Below, one piece after another: positions 28,982 through 37,222 of a stretch of DNA of 64,000 bases. The notes beneath the pieces are model-generated. The model worked only from the letters and a program-made list of their open reading frames with translations. It made no database searches and was not told the DNA's origin. The DNA comes from Aquimarina aggregata. Its GTDB lineage: Bacteria; Bacteroidota; Bacteroidia; Flavobacteriales; Flavobacteriaceae. A program made the position numbers and the translations under genes. The stretch lies in assembly GCF_001632745.1 (NCBI RefSeq), contig NZ_LQRT01000013.1, positions 620,001-684,000 on the forward strand. Direction: 5' to 3'. The stretch's first letter is position 1. Each line of letters opens with the position of its first letter.

Positions 28982-31798
28982 ATGAGAACAAAGTTTAGTG
29001 GAATTTTAACGCTATTTCTAGCGTTTATTGTGCAATTCACTTTTGCACAAGAAAAAACAGTTTCAGGTACTGTAACCGACGATAAAGGTTTACCTCTACC
29101 TGGAGTTAATGTAATTATTAAAAACACTGCGAACGGTACACAAACCGACTTTGATGGTAACTATTCCATCACTGCGAATAAAGGTGCTGTATTATCCTTT
29201 AGTTATGTAGGATTTCAGGTTATTGACAAAGTAGTAGGCGATGGGGATACTGTTAATGCCCAATTAGCGCCATCTGCCGCAGAACTTGAAGAGGTAGTAA
29301 TTACAGGTCAAGGTTCGGGAATTTCTAGAAGAAAACTTTCAACTACTGTAGATTTTCTTACAGCAGACGAAGTTGATAAGCTTCCTTCAAACCAAATCGA
29401 CCAATTATTACAATCTACAACGCCAAGTGCGCAGATTAGGTTAAGTTCTGGACAACCAGGTACTGCTGCTATTATTAGAACAAGGGGTGCTATTTCAGCT
29501 TCTTCTTCTGCTACTCCAGTAGTTATCATTGATGGTGTTCGTGTAGATAACCTTAACTCAAACCCACAACTTGGTCTTGCAACAGGTGGTGCAGATGTAT
29601 CAGCTCTTGCAGATATCCCTGTTGAATCTATTGAAAAAATAGAATATATAAAGGGTGGTGCTGCAACTACATTATATGGTGCCGATGCGGCAAATGGTGT
29701 TATCCAGATTATCACTAAAAAAGGTACTTCAGGAAAAGCTCGTTTTTCATATGAAGCAAGAGTAGGTGTTATCAAAGCTACTGATGATTATTTATGGTAT
29801 GAAAGAACTGGTGAAGCATTATTTAAGCCAGGACTTTCCATAGAACATAAAATAGGAATCAATGGTGGTAATGAAAAAGTAACATACAACTTTGCTGGTA
29901 GTTTATATGCTGATGATTCATTTAACTTATTAAATGAGCAAGTACGAAGAAACCTTTCTTTCGGTCTAGGTGCTCAGGTTAATGACAAGTTAAGATATCA
30001 AGGTTCTTTTTCTTATGTAGGATTTGAATCAAATCTTGATTATAATGCCAATACTAGTCTTTCAAGATTTTCTGCATTTGAAGGTGGTGGTCGTGGAAAT
30101 CTAGATGAATTAACCGATGCTCAGTGGCAAGCTGAATTAGCTCGTTCTAATGCTATCGGTGAGGAAGTATCTATAAACAATACCGTAAATCGTCTTACGA
30201 ATTCAAATAAATTTATCTACGATTTTACAGACAATATCCAGGCAAACGCTACAATTGGTGTTGATACAAGAACTCAGGTTCAAGAAGAAAACCAAACAAA
30301 TGCCTTTCAAATAGCAACTGGATCCATTGCAGCTGGTACAGCAGATCAAGCAGTGCTTAATAGATTAATAAGAAATGCTTTTACCGTAACAGGGGATCTT
30401 AACTTTACACACAGAGGAAGAATAGATAATTTTGAATTTGTTACAGTTTTAGGTGGTCAATTTTTTAGATCAACAGACAGACAATACCAAACCAGTGGTT
30501 CTGGTGGTGTTGATGGTACTAATGACCTTGGTTTATTTCCAACCCAGACAACAGATGATTTCTTCTTAGAAAATGCAAACTACGGTATATATTTCTTAGA
30601 GAATATCGGTATCTATGATGTAGCGTTCCTTGAATTTGGAGCTCGTTTAGATCAAAATACACAAGCTGGTGATGATACAGATCCATTATTATTACCTAAG
30701 ATAGGTATTACTTATAATATATCAGATCATGATTTTTATTATGATAGCGGTATAAGTAAAGTATTATCTACCGTTAAACTTAGAGCTAACTATGGTGAAG
30801 CAACAAACTTTGCTCAAGCATTCTCAGAAGATAGAACATTCGCTCTTAATCCATTTTTAGGAGGACCTTCATTTACATTTAATAATCCAGGAAATCCAGA
30901 TCTTGTATCGGAAACAGTAATCACCACTGAATATGGTATAGAGTTAGGGTTTTTTCAGGATAGAATTAACTTAAGTGGTACTCGTTATGTAGCTACAACT
31001 GAAGATGCATTATTTACTCCTCCTGCATTACCATCATCTGGTCAATTAGATCAAATAAAGAATATTGGAGAAATTAAAAATGAAGGATGGGAATTTGCTC
31101 TAAGCGCAGATGTAATTAAAACTGAAAAACATGCTTTAAACATAAATGCTTCATACAACATTAACGATAACATAGTAGTTAGTACTGGTGGAGCTCCTGC
31201 ATTTAACGTAGGTGGATTTAATGTAATTGGTGCATGGGTTGAAGAAGGGCAGAGTCTTGGATATCTAAGAGGTACAAGTTCTGTAAGACAAGCTGATGGA
31301 ACATTTGCTCAAACTGCAAATGCAGCATTAGGTGATACTTTTGCTCCTAACTTTGGATCATTTGGTTTTAATTATACTTGGAACAACAAGTTAAATATAT
31401 TCATGACTGGTGATTATCAATTTGGTGGTAAGATTGTAGATTTAAGTTTCTTATTAAGACACTTAAGAGGTGTAGATGACACAGGTATTCCTGCAGATCT
31501 TATTGGAACTACTAGCCCTTTTAATTATGTAAACTTCTTTACTTTTGACAACGATTTTATAAAAATTAGAAATATTGGAGCAAGTTATTCTTTCGGAGAC
31601 GCTTTAGGTTTATTTAATGATTTAAAAGTTGGATTTACAGTAACTAATCCTTTCAATTTTGGAATAGATGGTCAATTTGATCCAGAAACAACTGGTTCAG
31701 GTATTGGTAACCAAAATGGATTTGGTAGTGGTGGATTTGCTTATGGTACAGAATCTGCTCCAAGAATATATATGACGTCTCTTAGATTCCAATTTTAA
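28982..31798 (+). CDS. SusC-family TonB-dependent outer-membrane transporter (third unit)
   Basis: 938 residues, shorter than the other two. The signal peptide ends QFTFAQ; the regulatory domain (TVSGTVTDDKGLPLPGVNV) and plug (PVVIIDGVRVDNLNSNP, ANGVIQIITKK) are intact, and the barrel ends SLRFQF. After the regulatory domain it has GSGISRRKLSTTVDFL, so it belongs to a different SusC subgroup. Its SusD partner starts 23 bases downstream and is also divergent. The substrate is unknown. Confidence 0.95.
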   Translation: MRTKFSGILTLFLAFIVQFTFAQEKTVSGTVTDDKGLPLPGVNVIIKNTANGTQTDFDGNYSITANKGAVLSFSYVGFQVIDKVVGDGDTVNAQLAPSAAELEEVVITGQGSGISRRKLSTTVDFLTADEVDKLPSNQIDQLLQSTTPSAQIRLSSGQPGTAAIIRTRGAISASSSATPVVIIDGVRVDNLNSNPQLGLATGGADVSALADIPVESIEKIEYIKGGAATTLYGADAANGVIQIITKKGTSGKARFSYEARVGVIKATDDYLWYERTGEALFKPGLSIEHKIGINGGNEKVTYNFAGSLYADDSFNLLNEQVRRNLSFGLGAQVNDKLRYQGSFSYVGFESNLDYNANTSLSRFSAFEGGGRGNLDELTDAQWQAELARSNAIGEEVSINNTVNRLTNSNKFIYDFTDNIQANATIGVDTRTQVQEENQTNAFQIATGSIAAGTADQAVLNRLIRNAFTVTGDLNFTHRGRIDNFEFVTVLGGQFFRSTDRQYQTSGSGGVDGTNDLGLFPTQTTDDFFLENANYGIYFLENIGIYDVAFLEFGARLDQNTQAGDDTDPLLLPKIGITYNISDHDFYYDSGISKVLSTVKLRANYGEATNFAQAFSEDRTFALNPFLGGPSFTFNNPGNPDLVSETVITTEYGIELGFFQDRINLSGTRYVATTEDALFTPPALPSSGQLDQIKNIGEIKNEGWEFALSADVIKTEKHALNINASYNINDNIVVSTGGAPAFNVGGFNVIGAWVEEGQSLGYLRGTSSVRQADGTFAQTANAALGDTFAPNFGSFGFNYTWNNKLNIFMTGDYQFGGKIVDLSFLLRHLRGVDDTGIPADLIGTTSPFNYVNFFTFDNDFIKIRNIGASYSFGDALGLFNDLKVGFTVTNPFNFGIDGQFDPETTGSGIGNQNGFGSGGFAYGTESAPRIYMTSLRFQF
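29008..29048 (+). promoter_or_regulatory. Two adjacent inverted repeats in signal-peptide codons of third susC
   Basis: AACGC (29008-29012) pairs with GCGTT (29021-29025), with two more inner pairs possible (to 29014/29019). GTGCAA (29030-29035) pairs with TTGCAC (29043-29048) across 7 bases. Registers relative to the start codon are the same as in the first and second susC. Confidence 0.55.
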
Positions 31799-31821
31799 GA
31801 TAATTTAAAAATATAATTAAA

Positions 31822-33252
31822 ATGAAAAAAATATCAATATATATCTTAGCAATCGGTCTATTGATAGGTTGTACAGATAACCTAAAGGATGCTACAGATT
31901 TCACATCAGTAACTAATCCAAACTTAGATGAAGCCGCAATTCTTGGAAAAGAAAATTCTGCTACAATATGGCTAACAGGATTGCAACGTCAGACAGCAAA
32001 TGTGCTAAATGAAGCTGTAATGCTAGCTGAACTTGGATCTGACAACTATGTTAACACTCAGACATTTTTTGATCAATTCTTAGACGCTCTAGAAATAAGA
32101 ACAGATGATCCTGAAATAGAAGATGTACAATTTCAAATTGCAAGATTAAGAGTAATGGCTAAATTTGGTCTTGAATCAGTTGGACCAGCAGATCCAGCTT
32201 ATGATGCCGCTACTGAGGCTTCTTTTAATTTCTTTGAAGGGCTATCTTATTTATATGCTGCAATGTACTTTTCTGCATTACCACAGGAAGAGGGAGGTGC
32301 TGTAGTATCTGATATTGATAACTATGCTAGTGCAATCGCATCATTTGATGCAGCAATTGCTGCTGATCCTCAACCGCAATATCATCTTGCCAAAGCCCGA
32401 GCTAATTATTATTTAGGTAATCAAGCTGAGGCGGTTGCTGAAGCAACTGCTGCCATAGGCCTTGATGATGATTTCTTATTCTCTATTGAATTTGATGAAT
32501 TAAATCTTCCTGCTAATACGTTTGAAAGTGCATTATATGAAAGAGCTACATTTGATGACCTTCAACCACTACCAACATTAGACTTTTTAGATCCTAAATA
32601 TTCTTTTGTTGATCCAAATGTAGATCCTTCTATACACATATTCAAAGCGGAAGAAGCATATTTAATACTTGCTGAAGCTGCTCTAGCAGACAACAATGTA
32701 GCTGGAGCACGAACTAACCTCACTAGTTTATTAACAGTTGTAGGGACAAGAGAAGTAAGAGAAGTTGATGATTCTATTGAAGGTAGACCTGATGCAAGTT
32801 CTGCTTTTGCCTCTCGCCCTAAAACAGCAGATGTAGTTGTAAATGGAAGACCTGGATTAGTTCTAGATCGTCAAGCTGGTGACGTTATGATACCTTCTGT
32901 ATCTGGAACATCACTTGTACAAGGAGATGTTGATGCTATCACAGCTGCTAATGATGCTGCTTTAATTTTATTACATAGAACAAGACAAGAAATTTTTATT
33001 GCTGAAGGACTTCGTTTTGCAGATATGGGTGTTAAGTTAGTTGTACACCAAAATGAATTTAATCAAAATCCTAACATATCTGAAGGAGACCCTAGCACAA
33101 TAGCAGTAATACCTTCTTTCATTGATGCTGTTAAAGAAGATTTAGATGAAATCACCTATACAGAAGGAGCTACTACTGCAAGCACTACAGTAGATTTAAA
33201 TGTTCTTTTAGTACAAAATAAAACTTCAAGTCAAGTTTTACCTTTCCACTAA
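31822..33252 (+). CDS. Divergent SusD/RagB-like lipoprotein (third unit)
   Basis: 476 residues with a lipobox cysteine at residue 17 (LLIGC). The overall plan is SusD-like: an N-terminal helical part, a TPR-like stretch (YASAIASFDAAIAADPQPQY, about 165-215) and a C-terminal helix HRTRQEIFIAEGLRFADMGV that corresponds to the conserved end of SusD. The usual DPN start is changed to VTNPNLDEAAI and it is shorter than most SusD proteins. Position 23 bases after a SusC supports the call. A perfect terminator follows. Confidence 0.88.
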   Translation: MKKISIYILAIGLLIGCTDNLKDATDFTSVTNPNLDEAAILGKENSATIWLTGLQRQTANVLNEAVMLAELGSDNYVNTQTFFDQFLDALEIRTDDPEIEDVQFQIARLRVMAKFGLESVGPADPAYDAATEASFNFFEGLSYLYAAMYFSALPQEEGGAVVSDIDNYASAIASFDAAIAADPQPQYHLAKARANYYLGNQAEAVAEATAAIGLDDDFLFSIEFDELNLPANTFESALYERATFDDLQPLPTLDFLDPKYSFVDPNVDPSIHIFKAEEAYLILAEAALADNNVAGARTNLTSLLTVVGTREVREVDDSIEGRPDASSAFASRPKTADVVVNGRPGLVLDRQAGDVMIPSVSGTSLVQGDVDAITAANDAALILLHRTRQEIFIAEGLRFADMGVKLVVHQNEFNQNPNISEGDPSTIAVIPSFIDAVKEDLDEITYTEGATTASTTVDLNVLLVQNKTSSQVLPFH

Positions 33253-33278
33253 GAAAGAGATTTACTCAAAATAATTCA

Positions 33279-33313
33279 CAACCCTCTGAAAATATTCAGA
33301 GGGTTGTTTTTTT
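33279..33313 (+). terminator. Intrinsic terminator of third SusC/SusD unit
   Basis: CAACCCTCTGAA (33279-33290) and TTCAGAGGGTTG (33295-33306) form a perfect 12-base stem with loop AATA, followed by seven T residues. It lies 26 bases after the stop. Confidence 0.93.
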
Positions 33314-33317
33314 ATAG

Positions 33318-33325
33318 TATATTTG
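33318..33325 (+). promoter_or_regulatory. Candidate promoter of rlmB (-7 box)
   Basis: TATATTTG matches TAnnTTTG exactly. It lies directly after the terminator and gives a leader of about 83 bases. No TTG is found at the usual -33 spacing, where the terminator stem lies. Confidence 0.5.
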
Positions 33326-33410
33326 CGCCCTATTCAATAGATTCAAGCTTTACAGAGTTCAGATATATAATCAATTACTCTATAGCATAGAAAGTGATAA
33401 AAGTTAACAA

Positions 33411-34145
33411 ATGAAAAGCGAAACATTAATTTTTGGTATTCGAGCTATTCTTGAAGCTATACATTCTGGTAAGACCGTAGACAAGCTTTTTATTCAGAAA
33501 GGACTGCAAGGAGATTTAGCTAAAGAATTAATGCAAATTGTTAGGAAACAAAACATTACTTTTACTTATGTACCCATAGAAAAGCTAAACCGATTAACTA
33601 GAAGTAACCATCAAGGTGTTGTAGCTAACATATCCCCTATTGACTTTCACAATTTAGAAGATCTTGTCATGAATGTTGTGGAATCGGGACAAACTCCTCT
33701 GTTTTTAGTTTTAGACCAATTATCTGATGTTCGAAATTTTGGTGCTATCATCAGAACAGCAGAATGCACTGGAGTGCATGGTATTATTATACAAAAAAAA
33801 GGTGGAGCACCTGTAAATGCAGACACTATTAAAACTTCTGCAGGAGCAGTGTTTAAGATCCCAATATGTAAAGTTGACCATATTAAAGATGCAATTTTTT
33901 ATCTACAAGGATCAGGGATACAGACAGTAGCTGCTACAGAGAAAGCAGAGACTACTATCTATGATGTAGATCTTACTATGCCTACAGCAATTATTATGGG
34001 AAGTGAAGGTAAAGGAATAGCATCTTCTGTATTAAAACTTGTTGACCATAAAGCTAAATTACCAATGTATGGAGAAATTGGTTCTCTTAATGTTTCTGTT
34101 GCTTGTGGTGTAATTGTTTACGAAACTGTAAGACAGCGACTATAA
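33411..34145 (+). CDS. rlmB: 23S rRNA (guanosine-2'-O-)-methyltransferase, SpoU/TrmH family
   Basis: 244 residues. An N-terminal substrate-binding domain (about 1-80) precedes the SPOUT knot domain. Motif 1 has LDQLSDVRNFGAIIRTAECT (101-120) with the conserved Asn and Arg, motif 2 IIMGSEGKGI, and motif 3 SLNVSVACGVIVYE. RlmB methylates G2251 in the peptidyl-transferase loop using S-adenosylmethionine. A related TrmH-type enzyme with another target is possible. Its stop overlaps that of the rhomboid gene on the other strand by 6 bases. Confidence 0.9.
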   Translation: MKSETLIFGIRAILEAIHSGKTVDKLFIQKGLQGDLAKELMQIVRKQNITFTYVPIEKLNRLTRSNHQGVVANISPIDFHNLEDLVMNVVESGQTPLFLVLDQLSDVRNFGAIIRTAECTGVHGIIIQKKGGAPVNADTIKTSAGAVFKIPICKVDHIKDAIFYLQGSGIQTVAATEKAETTIYDVDLTMPTAIIMGSEGKGIASSVLKLVDHKAKLPMYGEIGSLNVSVACGVIVYETVRQRL

Positions 34146-34901
34146 AGGACTATCTTTATCATACCCTTTCTGACTATTACTTTTATCCGTATAGTCGTAA
34201 GTAATGGTAATATCTACTTCAGGAAAGTCTTCGGGAATGTTTTCGATAAAATTACCATCTTCATCAAAATGCTTTAAAAATTCATCTTCTTCAGGGTCAT
34301 AGGTTTCTGACTGCCATGTATACAGTTTAGGCTTTACTATCCCCTTTTTTATAAAAAATGCCAAACCTGCACCAGACACTAAACCTGATAAATGTCCCTC
34401 CCAAGAAATTTTTGGATCTATAGGCAATACATACATTACCATACTTCCATAAATAAAAACAACAATTAATGATAACGCTATGAGCCTAAAATGCTTGGCC
34501 ACAATCCCTTTAAAAAACAGAAAGCCAAAAAGCATATAAATCACCCCGCTTGCACCAATATGATTAGCGGGTCGACCAAGTAACCAAGTAAAGACACCTG
34601 TTAACAGAAGCCCTACAAGCATTACTTTCCAAGCATTGCTTTGGTAAAAATAAAAAAGCGCTGATGATAAGATAAGTAGTGGCAATGTATTGTGCCATAA
34701 ATGAGTGATATCTGCATGAATAAATGGAGAAAGAAAGATTCCTCTAAGTCCTAAAAAAGTTCTTGGATTAACACCCAGATAATTGAAATCAAAACCAAAA
34801 CGAATCTCAAACCAAAAAACTATCCAAATAATTAGCACAAATAATAAGGGATACCCTATTACACCAGTATTAAACTTAAAAACATCTTGTTCTTCACTCA
34901 T
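34140..34901 (-). CDS. Rhomboid-family intramembrane serine protease
   Basis: About 253 residues from the ATG at 34901 (MSEEQDVFKF); the frame opens 10 codons earlier, but those residues look non-coding. About six membrane segments are visible. The catalytic serine is in GASG (S118) and the histidine in SWEGHLSG (H170); HNTLP in the second helix supplies the usual conserved His and Asn. Rhomboids cut membrane proteins within or near the bilayer. The last 60 residues form an acidic soluble tail. The substrate is unknown. The 3' end overlaps rlmB by 6 bases, tail to tail. Confidence 0.9.
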   Translation of the reverse strand: MSEEQDVFKFNTGVIGYPLLFVLIIWIVFWFEIRFGFDFNYLGVNPRTFLGLRGIFLSPFIHADITHLWHNTLPLLILSSALFYFYQSNAWKVMLVGLLLTGVFTWLLGRPANHIGASGVIYMLFGFLFFKGIVAKHFRLIALSLIVVFIYGSMVMYVLPIDPKISWEGHLSGLVSGAGLAFFIKKGIVKPKLYTWQSETYDPEEDEFLKHFDEDGNFIENIPEDFPEVDITITYDYTDKSNSQKGYDKDSPL

Positions 34902-35035
34902 AATGATTTTATATATCAAAAAAAATTCCAAACCAATATGAACCGCTAAAATGGCAGGTTTTTATTAAATCATCATAAGCTGTTAAATAATTCTTCAAGA
35001 AATATTATTTATATCTTAGATTATATAAAGCTTTG

Positions 35036-35043
35036 TAACTTTG
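35036..35043 (+). promoter_or_regulatory. Candidate promoter of rarA (-7 box), nearly leaderless
   Basis: TAACTTTG matches TAnnTTTG exactly and ends 5 bases before the rarA ATG. A start a few bases after the box would leave a leader of about three bases or none. Confidence 0.5.
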
Positions 35044-35048
35044 CAGAT

Positions 35049-36332
35049 ATGGATATAAATAAGCCTTTGGCAGAAAGAATACGCCCTAAAACACTATCAT
35101 CATACCTTAGTCAAGAACACTTGGTTGGAGATAAAGGTTCTCTTACCCAACAGATTAAAAAAGGTATAATCCCATCATTAATTCTTTGGGGACCTCCTGG
35201 TGTAGGAAAAACAACTCTTGCCAATATTATTGCTAAAGAATCAGGCAGACCTTTTTACTCACTCAGTGCGATAAATAGTGGTGTAAAAGAAGTTAGAGAC
35301 GTTATCGAGAAGGCTAAACAAAGTGGTGGCTTATTCACGTCAAAAAATCCTATTTTATTTATTGATGAAATTCATAGGTTTAGTAAATCACAGCAAGATT
35401 CACTGTTAGGTGCTGTAGAAAAAGGATGGATAACTCTTATTGGAGCTACTACGGAAAACCCCAGCTTCGAAGTTATTCCTGCACTTTTATCAAGATGTCA
35501 AGTTTATGTCTTAAATGCTTTTGGCAAAGAAGAACTGGAAGCACTGCTAGATCGTGCTATGCGTGAGGATGAGTATTTAAAATTAAAAAAAATTGAGCTT
35601 AAAGAAACCTCTTCATTACTAAGATTGAGCGGAGGAGATGCCCGAAAACTACTCAATATATTTGAACTTATTATATCCAGTCAAGACCAAGAGAATATTA
35701 TTATCACGAATGACTTAGTAACAAAATTAATTCAACAAAACACAGTGCGTTATGATAAAACAGGCGAACAGCACTATGACATTATATCTGCATTTATTAA
35801 ATCGGTTAGAGGTAGTGACCCCAATGCTGCTGTTTATTGGCTTGCAAGAATGATTGAAGGTGGTGAAGATCTTAAATTTATTGCTCGCAGAATGATTATT
35901 TTGGCTTCTGAAGATATTGGAAATGCAAATCCTACAGCATTGATTATGGCCAACAATACTTTTCAAGCGGTAACTACTATCGGATATCCAGAATCAAGAA
36001 TTATTTTGAGTCAATGCGCTGTTTATCTGGCTACTTCTGCGAAAAGCAATGCATCATATATGGCAATAAACCAAGCACAGCAATTAGTAAAACAAACAGG
36101 AGATTTATCTGTTCCTTTACATATTAGAAATGCACCTACAAAATTAATGAAAGAACTAGGTTATGGTGAAGATTACAAGTATGCTCATAATCACAAAGAT
36201 AATTTTATAAGTCAAGAGTTTTTACCTCAAGAAATTGTAAACACAAAACTTTACGAACCAGGAAACAATCAAAGAGAAAACTCTTTTAGAGCATTTTTAA
36301 AATCCCGGTGGGGTGATAAGTATAATTATTAA
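35049..36332 (+). CDS. rarA: Replication-associated recombination protein RarA (MgsA), AAA+ ATPase
   Basis: 427 residues. The start [20 protein letters not shown] is typical. Walker A is GPPGVGKTT (48-56) and Walker [10 protein letters not shown] (103-111); sensor motif [10 protein letters not shown] follows. The C-terminal domain includes [21 protein letters not shown]. RarA acts at stalled replication forks and binds SSB. It is transcribed alone, probably from the box just upstream, and converges on the next gene. Confidence 0.95.
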   Translation: MDINKPLAERIRPKTLSSYLSQEHLVGDKGSLTQQIKKGIIPSLILWGPPGVGKTTLANIIAKESGRPFYSLSAINSGVKEVRDVIEKAKQSGGLFTSKNPILFIDEIHRFSKSQQDSLLGAVEKGWITLIGATTENPSFEVIPALLSRCQVYVLNAFGKEELEALLDRAMREDEYLKLKKIELKETSSLLRLSGGDARKLLNIFELIISSQDQENIIITNDLVTKLIQQNTVRYDKTGEQHYDIISAFIKSVRGSDPNAAVYWLARMIEGGEDLKFIARRMIILASEDIGNANPTALIMANNTFQAVTTIGYPESRIILSQCAVYLATSAKSNASYMAINQAQQLVKQTGDLSVPLHIRNAPTKLMKELGYGEDYKYAHNHKDNFISQEFLPQEIVNTKLYEPGNNQRENSFRAFLKSRWGDKYNY

Positions 36333-36356
36333 ATATTTACAGGAAATGTAACGTAT

Positions 36357-37217
36357 CTACTGCCTTGCAAAAATATCAGATATTAACTTATTGGTTATAG
36401 GATTGACTCTTTCTAGTATAAAGTTTCCATAGCTATCAAAATGTCCTGCACCACTTAAATCTCCAGCTTTAACTAAATAAGTATTACTTCTTTTTAACAC
36501 ATAAATTTTACCCACAAGAGCAGCCTTATCTTTGTCGCCTTTTAGCAGTTCATATCCGTATTCTTCCTTTTTAAACTCAAAAGCATCTTCATTTAAAAGA
36601 TATCTTAATGTTTTTACTGACTGAGGTTTATCAGCAGGAATTTCTTTTGAGGAAATTTCTGTTTTGGGCTGTTCTACTGCTACAGTTGTCGAAATAGTAT
36701 TTTTTTCTTCTACTTTAGACACTTTAGGCTTAGCCCCAATATCTTTGGATGCTATATTGTTACTTTCTAATTGTTGTTCTCTTCCTCCATTATAAACATA
36801 GTTGAGTGCCTGAACATCCTTAAAAGCTTTGCGAATTGCTTCATGGTACCCTTTTTTAAACTCTTTTTCTCTACTCGCACCTTCAGACGAAGTAAAAACA
36901 ATATTATTTCCACAATCAGTCAACCTAATAGCTACTTTTGTAATAAAAAGTCCTGAACCTTTAACCAAATTAGCTTTTAAAGCTTTACAACCATCTTTTG
37001 CCAGGTCCTCAGGAATATTTTCTCCTTGAATAAAAGCCTTATACCCATGCTTATTAAACAAAAATTTTGTCAAAGAATTCAATTGATATGCATCATTCTC
37101 TTTAAGAAAATCAAACTTTTGTGGAATTAACACATATTTATAATCATTGACATTTTTTTGCGAAAAAGAATTAAAACTTGACATTAAGATAATCCCCAAA
37201 AATAAAAAGCGTAACAT
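36357..37217 (-). CDS. Secreted or periplasmic protein of unknown function
   Basis: About 286 residues from the ATG at 37217 (MLRFLFLGIILMSSFNSFSQ); a GTG at 37226 overlapping the upstream stop is an alternative start. After the signal peptide, residues 22-130 include YKYVLIPQKFDFLKEND and a part with two cysteines (DGCKAL, LTDCGN). A Ser/Lys/Glu-rich linker (about 150-200) leads to a C-terminal domain with KEEYGYELLKGDKDKAALVG. I do not recognise a named family. It is last in a five-gene cluster with outer-membrane proteins. Confidence 0.8.
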   Translation of the reverse strand: MLRFLFLGIILMSSFNSFSQKNVNDYKYVLIPQKFDFLKENDAYQLNSLTKFLFNKHGYKAFIQGENIPEDLAKDGCKALKANLVKGSGLFITKVAIRLTDCGNNIVFTSSEGASREKEFKKGYHEAIRKAFKDVQALNYVYNGGREQQLESNNIASKDIGAKPKVSKVEEKNTISTTVAVEQPKTEISSKEIPADKPQSVKTLRYLLNEDAFEFKKEEYGYELLKGDKDKAALVGKIYVLKRSNTYLVKAGDLSGAGHFDSYGNFILERVNPITNKLISDIFARQ

Positions 37218-37222
37218 ACCTA

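Noticed and set aside
29308-29775. 155-codon open frame on the minus strand inside the third susC
   Set aside because: It lies wholly antisense to a well-supported gene, has a low-complexity composition and shows no recognisable motif; it is a shadow of the susC codon pattern.
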